From positions 1 to 64,000 of the forward strand of contig DATFVC010000070.1 in the NCBI GenBank assembly GCA_035260485.1: a DNA stretch of 64,000 nucleotides, read 5' to 3'. Below the pieces are notes generated by a model. That model saw only the letters and a list, made by a program, of their open reading frames with translations, was not told where the DNA came from and did no database searches. Shown in pieces: positions 36,488 to 44,762 of the stretch; positions within the stretch are counted from its first letter, which is position 1; each line of letters opens with the position of its first letter. Both the position numbers and the translations under genes were made by a program. Origin of the DNA: VRUE01 sp035260485. Its GTDB lineage: Bacteria > Actinomycetota > Thermoleophilia > Solirubrobacterales > 70-9.

Positions 36488-37324
36488 ATGAGCCAAGCCG
36501 ACCAGCGCCGCGAGATCGATTTGCCCGCCGGAAAGATCCGCTACCGCGAGGCCGGCGAGGGCAAGCCGGTCGTCTTCGTCCACGGCTACCTAGTCGACGG
36601 TCGCCTCTGGGACGGCGTCGTCGACCGACTCTCCGACCGCTGCCGTTGCCTCGCCCCCGACTGGCCGATCGGCGCCCAGCAGGTCGCGATGAAGCCGGAT
36701 GCCGACCTCTCCCCGTACGGGATCGCAGCGACGATCGCCAGCTTCCTCGAGGCGCTCGACCTGGACGACGTGACGATCGTCGGCAACGACTCGGGCGGCG
36801 CGATGTCGCAAGTCCTGGTCACCCGCCACCCGGAGCGGATCGGCCGCCTCGTCCTCACCAACTGCGACACCCACGACAACTTCCCGCCCGGCATCTTCAA
36901 GGCGATGCCTCCGGTCGCGGCGCTTCCCGGCGGGATGGCGCTGCTGGCCGCCCCCTTCCGCATCGGCGCCCTCGCCCGGGCCGCCTTCAAGCCCTTCTCG
37001 AAGAACCCGATCCCGGCCGAGTTGATCGCCTCCTGGATGAAGCCCGCCCTGCACGATCCCGGCGTGAAGCGAGACGCGAAGAAGGTGACCGCCGGAATGA
37101 ACAAGCGCTACACGCTGGAAGCGGCGGAGAAGCTGCGCAGCTCCGAGCTGCCGATCCTGCTCACCTGGGCGCCCGGTGACCGCTTCTTCCCGCTCAAGTA
37201 CGCGCAGCGCCTGGCCGCCGATACGCCCAATGCGCGCCTGGTCGAGATCCCCGACTCCAGCACCTTCGTCCCGCTTGACCAGCCACAGCGCCTCGCCGAC
37301 GAGATCGCCATCTTTGCTGCCTAG
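36488..37324 (+). CDS. Alpha/beta hydrolase
   Basis: A 278-residue hydrolase with VFVHGYLVDGRLWDGVVD as the oxyanion segment. The nucleophile elbow is replaced or modified: VGNDSGGAMSQVLV carries Asp or Ser at the GxDxGG position, so it resembles haloalkane dehalogenase and epoxide hydrolase relatives (nucleophile Asp in GNDSGG). LLTWAPGDRFFPLKYAQRLA holds the late acid, and the catalytic His is not obvious in the C-terminal strand (PDSSTFVPLDQPQRLA). ATG 36488 follows GGAGG by seven bases and is preferred over 36458. It is divergent from tetR. Confidence 0.82.
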   Translation: MSQADQRREIDLPAGKIRYREAGEGKPVVFVHGYLVDGRLWDGVVDRLSDRCRCLAPDWPIGAQQVAMKPDADLSPYGIAATIASFLEALDLDDVTIVGNDSGGAMSQVLVTRHPERIGRLVLTNCDTHDNFPPGIFKAMPPVAALPGGMALLAAPFRIGALARAAFKPFSKNPIPAELIASWMKPALHDPGVKRDAKKVTAGMNKRYTLEAAEKLRSSELPILLTWAPGDRFFPLKYAQRLAADTPNARLVEIPDSSTFVPLDQPQRLADEIAIFAA

Positions 37325-37325
37325 C

Positions 37326-37364
37326 CTGGCGCCTTCCTCCCGTTATGCGGGAGAAAGGCGCCAG
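37326..37364 (+). terminator. Hairpin after the alpha/beta hydrolase gene
   Basis: Arms CTGGCGCCTTCCTCCCG (37326-37342) and CGGGAGAAAGGCGCCAG (37348-37364) pair with one mismatch around TTATG. It starts 2 bp after the hydrolase stop codon. It is followed by TCACTTTTG rather than a long T-tract, so termination may be weak or Rho-assisted. Confidence 0.6.
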
Positions 37365-37466
37365 TCACTTTTGCCGGATCTCGGCGGTTTTTCGCTACTT
37401 GCGGTTTTTTCGTCTGATCGAGGGTGGAAACTTCCTCAACGCCCCCTACAGGACGGAGAGGGATTC

Positions 37467-37673
37467 ATGCCCAAGGAAATCTTCGACCAGGATCGGCCCA
37501 GGAGCTCGATGGCGAGGCGACTCGACGAAGCCTTCGCCGGCTGCGAGCAGTGGACCCTCGCGCCGCCGACTCAGCGGCGCAGCGAGACCGTCTTCAGCCC
37601 GCGACTGCCCAGCTCCTCGACGATGATCGGCAGGGCCGCCGCGGTGCGCGCCCAAGAACCGGGGGCGCTGTAG
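37467..37673 (+). CDS. Small hypothetical ORF with a good ribosome site
   Basis: A 68-codon frame starts MPKEIFDQDRPRSSMARRLD. It has GGAGAGGG ending 4 bp upstream of ATG 37467. The first 34 residues read like a real protein. The rest, from about 37571, runs antisense to the 3' end of the deacetylase gene and has biased composition. It may be the stub of a longer gene cut by rearrangement, or spurious. No family is recognised. Confidence 0.3.
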   Translation: MPKEIFDQDRPRSSMARRLDEAFAGCEQWTLAPPTQRRSETVFSPRLPSSSTMIGRAAAVRAQEPGAL

Positions 37674-38272
37674 TAGTCAGCGTCGTGCAGGAGGACGATG
37701 TCCCCGTCGCGGACTGACTCGGTCGCGCGGCAGGCGATCGAGCGCGCTGTGGCGCGTCCCCTCCAATCCCTTCCCCACTTCGACCAGAGCACCGGCCGCC
37801 AGCCGCGTCGCCGGCACGCTCGTAAGGTGGCGGTGCTGTAGATCCCGTAGGGCGGGCGATGGTCGGCAACGGGCTGTCCACCCGCGTCCTCGATCGCCAC
37901 CCGGGCGCGCTCGGCGTCCTCGAGGAACTGTCCCGCAGTCAGCCGCAGCAGGTTGCGGTGGCGGTGACAGTGCAGCTCGACCCGGTGACCGGCGGCGACG
38001 ATCTCCGCCACCAGCGCCGGGCGGCGCTCGACCTGCTCGCCGACCAGGAAGAAGGTCGCTCGCGCGTCCGCCTCGCGCAGGATCTCCAGCACGATTGGCG
38101 TGCCCTGAGGATGCGGGCCGTCGTCGAAGGTGAGCGCCACGCCCGCGGCGCCATCCTGACGCTGCGCTATTCCCAACTTTGACCCCAGGCCAGACACGAG
38201 GGGCGCAAGAGCCGGCGCGGAGTGCACGGCGACGCCAGCCGCCGCGCCGACGCCGACCAGCTTGCCGATCAA
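37571..38272 (-). CDS. Polysaccharide deacetylase (NodB/CE4 family)
   Basis: A 233-residue enzyme that should remove N-acetyl groups from a surface glycan. After an N-terminal hydrophobic stretch (GKLVGVGAAAGVAVHSAPAL) the CE4 motifs follow: ALTFDDGPHP (catalytic Asp and metal Asp), HRVELHCHRHRNLLRL (the HxxxH-like metal site) and RPPYGIYS. DIVLLHDADYYS carries the late catalytic His. The start is a TTG at 38272 within TTGA, overlapping the stop of the upstream fusion gene by 4 bp with AAGG before it. A much longer in-frame reading has no homology upstream of this point. Confidence 0.85.
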   Translation of the reverse strand: MIGKLVGVGAAAGVAVHSAPALAPLVSGLGSKLGIAQRQDGAAGVALTFDDGPHPQGTPIVLEILREADARATFFLVGEQVERRPALVAEIVAAGHRVELHCHRHRNLLRLTAGQFLEDAERARVAIEDAGGQPVADHRPPYGIYSTATLRACRRRGWRPVLWSKWGRDWRGRATARSIACRATESVRDGDIVLLHDADYYSAPGSWARTAAALPIIVEELGSRGLKTVSLRR

Positions 38273-40635
38273 GGGCCTTCGTTCGCGGCGGCACGCCGAG
38301 ACAGCGCAACCGCCGGGCGGGCTCTCTGCACAGCTGGGGGGGTGGTGTCTTCGTCCCTGCCGAAGTGAATGCGCCCCTCGAGCGGCTTCGCGGCCTTCGA
38401 GATCACGTGGTACGGGGTATCCCAATGACCGGCGAGACTGATGCTGACGAGCAGCGTGATCGCCACGGCGGCGAGGCTGATCGCCGCGGCCATCCGGCCG
38501 GCACGCAAGCGCCAGACCGGTTGCGGCTTGACCCGCGGCCGGGCGGTGAGGACGCGCGAGGCGATGGAGGGCAGCGACGCAAAGGTGGAGTCGGGCGAGC
38601 GGCGCTCGCGGGTCAGGTGCCGCAGCATCGACTCCAGCTCGTGCTCGGAGCGCGCCACTTCGGCCAGGCCGAAGCGCTCGAAGGCGGCGTTGTTGGCCCG
38701 CAGGTGGCCTGCCGAGAAGCCGTAGGAGACAACCGGGCAGCCGCGGATGTGAGCCTCGAGCACGGTCAGCCCGGCGGTCGAGTGGACCATCGCATCGGCC
38801 GCCGCCATCCAGTCGCTCATCTGCTCGGTGAAGCCCAGCACCCGCACCCGCTCGTTGCCGGCGTAACGCTGCTCCAGCTTCTCGCGGGCCGCCTCGTTGC
38901 GCCCCGCGATGCAGACGACCTGGGTGTCCTCGCCGGAGAGCGCCGCGTTGATCGCGCCTTCGAGATCGCCGATTCCCCAGCCGCCACCCGAAACGAGCAC
39001 CAGGCGGGCATGCGCGGGCACGCCGAGCGTTTCGCGGGCATCGCGCCGGGTGCGCGGCATCAGGAAGTCGCGCGAGATCGGCGGCCGCATCCACTCGGCG
39101 CTGCCCGGCCCGACCAGGCGCTCCACCTCCTCGATCGACTCCGGGTGGGTGACGAAATGGAGATCGACGCCCGGATGGGCCCAGTAGCGCAGCCCAGCCA
39201 GATCGGTGATCGCCGATTGCACCGGGACGAGCAGACGGCGGTTCTCGCGCAGCATGCCCAACACCGCAGTGACACCCGGGTAGGTAGAGACGACGACGTC
39301 GGGCTCGTGCTCCTCCACCACCCGCAGCAGGCCGCGGGCGCCGAGCAGGTAGCTGGCGTGGTGCATGAGCCAGCGGGTCGGCCCGAACTTGGTGATCAGC
39401 CAGTACTGCAGATCGAACAGCCAGGGCATCCAGCGGAAGGTGAAGCGGGAGCCGTCGCGGGCCACCGAGGAGGAGATCCGGCCCATCGCTTGCAGGCCAT
39501 TGACGATCTCGACCGTGGCGCCCGGGATCTCGCGCTCGACGTCCTCCTTGATTATGCGGGCGGGAAGGTCGTGACCCTCACCGATGTCGGCGGTGAGCAC
39601 CAGCACCCGCGGCAGATGCTCGCCGGCTTCCGCGCTGGCCCCCTCCAACAGCGAGCCGGGAGCACGGCCGTTGCCGTTGCCGTTGCCGTTGTGGCTGAGC
39701 ACCGGTTTGAGACCCGGGACCGGATCGGGTGGACGGGTGCTGCCGCGCACCCACTCGACGTAGCGGCGCACTCCCTCGCGGAAGCTGGTCTCTGCCTTCC
39801 AGCCAATCTCCTCGAGCGCCCGCTCGTTGGAGATCTCCTTGCCGGGAAAGTCGCCCGGGCGCGGCGGCGTATGGACGATCTCGCAGCCACCGGTCATCTC
39901 CTGCACGGCCTCGGCGATCTCGAGGATCGTCACCACCTCCTCACCGGAGAGGTTGTAGGTGCGGTTGGCGGCGGCCGGCGCCAGCGCCGCGACGATGCCG
40001 ACGGCGAGATCCTCGACGTAGATGAAGCTGCGGCACTGGCTGCCGTCGCCGGCGATCGTCAGCGCCTTGCCTTCCAGGGCCAGGTCGGTGAACTTGGCGA
40101 CGACGCCGGCGGCGCGGGCACGGGGCCCGTAGGGGATGCCGAAGCGCAGCACGGTCGACTCGAGCTCGAACAGCTCAGCGTAGCCGGCGCAGTAGGTCTC
40201 GCCCGCCAGCTTGGTCGCCGTGTAGAGGTGGCGCGGCGCTGGAATCGGCGTCTCCTCGTCGACCGCCTGCTCGGCGCAGTCGCTGTATACCCAGGTGGTC
40301 GAGCCGTAGACGACCCGGCCGGCCTGCGCCCGACAGGCGGCCTCGAGCACGTTCAGCGTGCCGCGCGTGTTGACCTCCTCGGCCAAAACCGGGTCGGCGT
40401 GGACGTGGGCGACGTCGGCGACCGCGGCCAGGTGGATGACCGCGTCGCAGTCGCGCATCGCCAGGTCGAGGTTGGCCGGATCGGTGATGCTGCCGGTGAA
40501 GGTCTCGACTTCGAGCGGCGAGTGGTAGGGCGAAGCGCTGAGATCGAAGATCCGGGGTGTGTGCCCGTCCCCCATCAGCCGGTCCACCACGTGCGAACCG
40601 ATGAATCCACCGCCGCCGGTCACCAGGACTCTCAT
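38269..40635 (-). CDS. Fusion: SDR sugar epimerase/dehydratase + MGDG-synthase-like glycosyltransferase
   Basis: A 788-residue two-enzyme protein. Residues 1-305 are an extended short-chain dehydrogenase: RVLVTGGGGFIGSHVVDRL for NAD binding, YGSTTWVYSD and YTATKLAGE with the YxxxK pair, and FIYVEDLAVGI. A (NG)4 linker at about residue 315 leads to VLVLTADIGEGHDLPARI, the MGDG_synth N-terminal domain. A GT28-type domain follows, with VLVSGGGWGIGDLEGA and HSTAGLTVLEAHIRG. A single membrane span (ISLAAVAITLLVSISLAG) lies near residue 715, then a 55-residue tail. ATG 40635 has AGGAGG 5 bp upstream and overlaps the aminotransferase stop by 4 bp. Confidence 0.88.
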   Translation of the reverse strand: MRVLVTGGGGFIGSHVVDRLMGDGHTPRIFDLSASPYHSPLEVETFTGSITDPANLDLAMRDCDAVIHLAAVADVAHVHADPVLAEEVNTRGTLNVLEAACRAQAGRVVYGSTTWVYSDCAEQAVDEETPIPAPRHLYTATKLAGETYCAGYAELFELESTVLRFGIPYGPRARAAGVVAKFTDLALEGKALTIAGDGSQCRSFIYVEDLAVGIVAALAPAAANRTYNLSGEEVVTILEIAEAVQEMTGGCEIVHTPPRPGDFPGKEISNERALEEIGWKAETSFREGVRRYVEWVRGSTRPPDPVPGLKPVLSHNGNGNGNGRAPGSLLEGASAEAGEHLPRVLVLTADIGEGHDLPARIIKEDVEREIPGATVEIVNGLQAMGRISSSVARDGSRFTFRWMPWLFDLQYWLITKFGPTRWLMHHASYLLGARGLLRVVEEHEPDVVVSTYPGVTAVLGMLRENRRLLVPVQSAITDLAGLRYWAHPGVDLHFVTHPESIEEVERLVGPGSAEWMRPPISRDFLMPRTRRDARETLGVPAHARLVLVSGGGWGIGDLEGAINAALSGEDTQVVCIAGRNEAAREKLEQRYAGNERVRVLGFTEQMSDWMAAADAMVHSTAGLTVLEAHIRGCPVVSYGFSAGHLRANNAAFERFGLAEVARSEHELESMLRHLTRERRSPDSTFASLPSIASRVLTARPRVKPQPVWRLRAGRMAAAISLAAVAITLLVSISLAGHWDTPYHVISKAAKPLEGRIHFGRDEDTTPPAVQRARPAVALSRRAAANEGP

Positions 40636-41570
40636 GCTTCCTCCTTTGCGAGAGCGTCCTCGCGCGTCTCCGGTCGGTAGTAGAGCGGCACGCACCAGTG
40701 GTTCTCGGCCACCCACTCGGTGTTGGGAAGATCGTCGTCGCGGCCCATGATCCGGTGGCAGGGCTCCTCGTAGACCCGCCCCGTCGACTTCTCGATCGGA
40801 TCGAAGACGATGTACTTGTAGAGGCCGGAGGTCATCCCGTCGGGCAGCTCGGGGCGCGCCGGGTGCAACGGGTCGAGGTGGTCGCGCGCGTAGGCGCTCT
40901 TCCAGGCGACGATCTCCTCCATGCGGTCGGCCTGGACGAGGCCGAGCGCGGCGGTGAACTCGCTCATGCGGAAGTTGAGGCCGTCGACCTCGTGCTCGAA
41001 CTTGCCGTAGTTGCGGAACTTGGTCGCGAACTCGACCAGCTCGGAGTTCGCGGAGACGAGCACTCCCCCCTCGCCGGTGGAGACCGTCTTCGTCGCGTAC
41101 AGCGAGTAGACGCCGGCATCGCCGAAGCTGCCCGGTCTGCGCTCACCCCACTCGGCGCCGTGGGCGTGAGCGCAGTCCTCGAGCAGGAAGATGTCGTGCT
41201 CGCGACAGTAGGCGGCGATCCACTCGGAGTCGAAGGCGATGTGGCCGCCGATATGGACGAGGATCGCGGCCTTCGGCTTCGCGCGCTCCGCCTTGCGCTC
41301 GAAGTCTTCGAACGACATGCAGAGGTCGCCGCGGTTGCAATCGACGAACTCGACCTCGGCGCCGGCCTTGATCGCCGCGAGCGGCGTCGCCATGAAGGTG
41401 TTGGACGGACAGAGCACCGTCTCACCTCGCACCCCGGCGAACTCGAGCGCGGCGAGGGCGCCGCCCGCCCAGCTCGACAGCCCGAGGCTCGGCAACCCGT
41501 TCCACTCCGACCAGCGCCGCTCGAAGGCGGCCAGCATCTGCCCCTCCGACCACTGCTCGGAATCGAGCAC
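40632..41570 (-). CDS. DegT/DnrJ/EryC1/StrS-family PLP aminotransferase
   Basis: The enzyme should aminate a nucleotide-linked keto-sugar, using PLP on the Lys of YSLYATKTVSTGEGG. Other family marks are CPSNTFMATPLAAIKAGAEV, LLEDCAHAHGAEWG and FRNYGKFEHEVDGLNFRMSE. From GTG 41570 it is 312 residues, short for the family. The frame stays open for 32 codons upstream with convincing coding sequence (KFAIGFDHRDRARLFDLWSQ) but no ATG, GTG or TTG. AAGGAG at 41672-41677 is ideally placed 5 bp before a GTA codon at 41666. It overlaps the fusion gene by 4 bp. Confidence 0.9.
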   Translation of the reverse strand: MLDSEQWSEGQMLAAFERRWSEWNGLPSLGLSSWAGGALAALEFAGVRGETVLCPSNTFMATPLAAIKAGAEVEFVDCNRGDLCMSFEDFERKAERAKPKAAILVHIGGHIAFDSEWIAAYCREHDIFLLEDCAHAHGAEWGERRPGSFGDAGVYSLYATKTVSTGEGGVLVSANSELVEFATKFRNYGKFEHEVDGLNFRMSEFTAALGLVQADRMEEIVAWKSAYARDHLDPLHPARPELPDGMTSGLYKYIVFDPIEKSTGRVYEEPCHRIMGRDDDLPNTEWVAENHWCVPLYYRPETREDALAKEEA

Positions 41571-41663
41571 CTGGGACCAAAGGTCGAAAAGGCGAGCGCG
41601 GTCGCGATGGTCAAACCCGATCGCGAACTTGCTCGCATCGAGCCGGGTTGTCTCTGCGGCTCC

Positions 41664-41677
41664 TACGGTGGCTCCTT
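41664..41677 (-). promoter_or_regulatory. Orphan ribosome binding site upstream of the aminotransferase
   Basis: AAGGAG (41672-41677) lies 5 bp before GTA (41664-41666), which begins an open, coding-like extension of the aminotransferase. No canonical start exists between it and GTG 41570. Either a rare GUA start is used or a base is wrong in the assembly. Confidence 0.4.
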
Positions 41678-41783
41678 AGGTGTCTGGCTGGGGGGATTGC
41701 CTTCGTAGGACGAAACACCAAGTGTCTAAAGGCGTGGCAAGGCTACCAGCGAGGGCGGACCTGATGCTTCGCAAATCGCATCC

Positions 41784-42653
41784 TCAGGCGGATTTCTCCG
41801 TGTGGGCGCTCTCCAGGACCGCGCCAACGGCCGTCGAGCCGGCGAGAAGGACCGTGCCTGCAACCGCGACGGCCATCGAGGCGACCAGAGCGACGCCTCC
41901 GAGCGGCGTATTGCCCCACGACTCGCCGAAGATCAGCGGCGCCAGCAGCACCGGGACGAGGATCTGGACCGCGAACATCGTCGGCGCGACGTGGGTGGCG
42001 GGGCGCCGCTGCAGGGCACTCATCTCGCTGAGCAGGGCCACGCCCTCCGATGCGGCGGCCGTGACAAGCCAGGCGATCGCGACCAGGATCGCGCCGGCGG
42101 CGAGCTCGTCGGTGAGCAGCTTGCTGGCGATCGCGGTCCAGGCGTAGCCGCAGCCGGCGCTGAGCACGGCGAGGGTTCCGATCGCCCCCACCCGGCCCCG
42201 CAGCGCGTACGGAGCCAGGACGGGAATCGCGACGAGCACCAGAGCCAGCGCGATCGCCACCGTCCCAGCGTGGTCGGTCGTCCGCTCCGGCGCCGCCCAG
42301 GCGACCCCGGCGACGCCGAACACGATCGCCGCCACGGCCACCAACTCACGCCGGCCCGGCGCCTCCCCCAGCCGCGTCGCGCCAAGCCAGAGCAGCAGGA
42401 TCAAGCCACTCGCCAGGCACGGCTGCACGACCGTCAACGGCGCCAGCAGCAGCGCCGCGATCTCCAGCGGCCAGCCCACCAAGCCCAGCGCCGTAGCCCC
42501 CAACCAGCGCCGGTTCCGCAGCAGCCGTCCGATCAGCGACACCCGCAGCGAATGCTCCCCAGGCACCTGCCGCGCCTCCAGCGCCTGCAACGCGATCGAG
42601 GTGTTGTAGAGGACCGAGGCCCCGACCGCCGCGACTATGCCCAGCGCCAGCAC
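41784..42653 (-). CDS. DMT-superfamily (EamA/NIPA-like) membrane transporter
   Basis: A 289-residue membrane protein with nine or ten predicted helices arranged as two similar halves. It begins LGIVAAVGASVLYNTSIALQ and includes LAPLTVVQPCLASGLILLLW, whose place and proline match the conserved first-half motif of drug/metabolite transporters. The substrate is unknown. NIPA-type magnesium carriers share this N-terminus in Actinobacteria. It stands alone, with 49 bp to the next small gene and 130 bp to the aminotransferase side. Confidence 0.72.
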   Translation of the reverse strand: MLALGIVAAVGASVLYNTSIALQALEARQVPGEHSLRVSLIGRLLRNRRWLGATALGLVGWPLEIAALLLAPLTVVQPCLASGLILLLWLGATRLGEAPGRRELVAVAAIVFGVAGVAWAAPERTTDHAGTVAIALALVLVAIPVLAPYALRGRVGAIGTLAVLSAGCGYAWTAIASKLLTDELAAGAILVAIAWLVTAAASEGVALLSEMSALQRRPATHVAPTMFAVQILVPVLLAPLIFGESWGNTPLGGVALVASMAVAVAGTVLLAGSTAVGAVLESAHTEKSA

Positions 42654-42699
42654 GGCCGGACCTTATCCGCCACTGATCGCTCAGCGACTGCGTGAAGGT

Positions 42700-42894
42700 T
42701 TAGTGACTGCGGCTTTTCGAGTCGTAGTGCATGCCAATTCGAGAGCAGGTATCGGCACCCACGCTGATAATGAGCACCGTGACTACGGCGTAAATGGCGC
42801 CAGGCGCATGCACCACGGCGAGTACGAAGCAGGCACCAATCGTAACGACGCTCATCACCGCGAAAACCATCAGGATTGCTCTGAATTCAGTCAT
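42700..42894 (-). CDS. Small two-helix membrane protein
   Basis: A 64-residue protein, MTEFRAILMVFAVMSVVTIG, with two predicted membrane helices (residues 6-26 and 33-50) and a short basic/polar tail. ATG 42894 has GAGG six bases upstream. The surrounding 250 bp are noticeably less G+C-rich than the rest of the window, which may mean recent arrival or weak selection. No family is recognised and no partner is evident. Confidence 0.5.
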   Translation of the reverse strand: MTEFRAILMVFAVMSVVTIGACFVLAVVHAPGAIYAVVTVLIISVGADTCSRIGMHYDSKSRSH

Positions 42895-43030
42895 AGAGTG
42901 CCTCAATCAACTCAGACAATAACTTACTGTAGCGAACTGGATCACGATGGAGTCAACGAACACGGCCCGACCGTAGAGGGCCGCGACGCACGTGTGGCGC
43001 GCGGATCGAGCCAAATCTGAAACGGCTCGG

Positions 43031-44728
43031 CTACGTCTCCTGGTAAAGCGGCCCGTCCCCGCCCTCGGGCAGGGTGAGCCGTCCGCCCTTGGCGGTGATC
43101 GCGCCGCACTGGACGCAGTTGGAGGCAGTGACGTGGACGTCGACTTCGGCGGCGCCGTTCTCCATCTGCTCGTCGGGGATCTCGTAGACCTGGGCCGGGC
43201 ACATCGAGACCCAGGTCTGGGCGATCTCGCGCGGCACCCTGGTCTGGATGCGGACGTGGTTGGGCGCGTCGTCGCGGGTGGCATTGCCGGAGAGGAAGAC
43301 CGAGTCGAGCTTGTTGAAGGTCAGCTCGTTGTCGGGCTTGGGGTACATGTCGGCGGCCTTGCCGATCTCCATCGCGTGCTCGGCGTCGTCCTCCTGCTTC
43401 CAGTGCCCGGGCGGAAAGAGGCCGTTGGTCATCGCCCAACCGTTGGCGATCGCGCCGCCGACGAAGAAGCCCTTGGAAAAACCCTGGCGGACGTTGCGCG
43501 AGCGGTAGAGGTCCTTCTCGATCAGCGAGTTGCGGACCTTCTCGTCGTAGGCCTCGAAGTTGACCGAGTCTTCCTTCAGCGCAGCGACGATCGCCTCGGC
43601 CGAGTACATGCCGGCGTGCATCGCGTAGTGGACGCCCTTCAGGGTCGGGATGTTGACCATGCTGGCCGCGTCGCCGGCGATCGTCATCCCGGGCACCGCG
43701 AGGCGCTTGGGCATCGCGTAGTAGCCGCCGGAGGGGATCGTCTTCGCGCCCCAGGCAACCCGCTTACCGCCTTCGATGATGCCCTTGATGAAGGGGTGGG
43801 TCTTCATCAGCTGCAGCGCGTCGTGGACGCTGAAGGTCGCATCGGTGTAGTCAAGACCGGCGACGAGGCCGAGGCAGACCTTGTCCTCGCCCATCGGGTA
43901 GATGAAGCTGCCGCCGAACTCGTTGTACTTGGCCGCCTTGCGCAGCGGCCAGCCCATCGTGTGGATGACCCGGTCGAGCGGCTTCGGCACCTCCCAGACC
44001 TCTTTCACCCCGAGCTCCCAGCGGATCGGCTCGGAGCCGTGCAGGTCGAAGTAGTCAAGTGCCGCGTAGGTCAGGTGACCAACCGTGCCCTCGGCCAGCA
44101 CCGTCGCCTTGGCGACGACATCGGACCCCGGCTCGAAGTTGCCCAGCTCCTCGCCGTCCCTGCCGCGGCCGCGATCGCCCGAGCGCACTCCCTTCACCAC
44201 CCGGTCCTCGACCAGCAGCTTGGTCGCCGCGGTCTCGGCGAGGATGTAGACGCCTGCTTCTTCGGCTTTGTCGGCGAGGAAGCGGCCCAGCTTGGAGACC
44301 GAGGTGACGTAGTTGCCGTGGTTGCGGAAGTTGGGCGGCGGTGGCTTGATCGGGATCGCCCGCTTCTTGGTCAGCAGGTAGACCGCGTCCTTGGTCACCT
44401 CCTGGTAGACCGGCCACTCCGACTTGTCGAGGTCGGGGAACAGCTCTTCCATCGCCGAGGGCTGCATGTTGGCTCCGGAGAGCAGATGGGCGCCGGCGAC
44501 TTTGCCCTTCTCGATCACCGCGACCGGGACTTCGCCGAGCTTCTCGGTCAGCTCCGGCTCGTCCTCCAGCAGCTGCATCACTTTGTTGGCGCAGGCGAGG
44601 CCCGCTGGGCCGCCGCCGACGATCGCTATCCCGACCTCGATCCGGTCCTCGACCGGATCGGTCGGCGGGCCGATCACCTCGGCGGAGTCGAACGGCGGCG
44701 GGTACTCGATCGGTGCAACGGCGGGCAT
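43031..44728 (-). CDS. Electron transfer flavoprotein-ubiquinone oxidoreductase
   Basis: ETF-QO passes electrons from reduced ETF to the membrane quinone pool. The 565-residue protein has the FAD motif GIAIVGGGPAGLACANKVMQ and a VYILAETAATKLL strand. The C-terminal 4Fe-4S domain has its Cys ligands in SMCPAQVYEI and NCVQCGAITAK. GDAASMVNIPTLKGVHYAMH lies in the quinone-binding half. It sits 34 bp downstream of etfA on the same strand. The organisation links fatty acid and amino acid dehydrogenases directly to respiration. Confidence 0.93.
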   Translation of the reverse strand: MPAVAPIEYPPPFDSAEVIGPPTDPVEDRIEVGIAIVGGGPAGLACANKVMQLLEDEPELTEKLGEVPVAVIEKGKVAGAHLLSGANMQPSAMEELFPDLDKSEWPVYQEVTKDAVYLLTKKRAIPIKPPPPNFRNHGNYVTSVSKLGRFLADKAEEAGVYILAETAATKLLVEDRVVKGVRSGDRGRGRDGEELGNFEPGSDVVAKATVLAEGTVGHLTYAALDYFDLHGSEPIRWELGVKEVWEVPKPLDRVIHTMGWPLRKAAKYNEFGGSFIYPMGEDKVCLGLVAGLDYTDATFSVHDALQLMKTHPFIKGIIEGGKRVAWGAKTIPSGGYYAMPKRLAVPGMTIAGDAASMVNIPTLKGVHYAMHAGMYSAEAIVAALKEDSVNFEAYDEKVRNSLIEKDLYRSRNVRQGFSKGFFVGGAIANGWAMTNGLFPPGHWKQEDDAEHAMEIGKAADMYPKPDNELTFNKLDSVFLSGNATRDDAPNHVRIQTRVPREIAQTWVSMCPAQVYEIPDEQMENGAAEVDVHVTASNCVQCGAITAKGGRLTLPEGGDGPLYQET

Positions 44729-44762
44729 GTCTCTGCTCCTTTGTGACGGCCGAGCCTCTGGC

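Noticed and set aside
39671..39693. GTTGCC tandem repeat as a possible phase-variable tract
   Set aside because: The unit is 6 bp, so slippage would keep the frame and only change linker length by two residues. It is better seen as a flexible NG linker.
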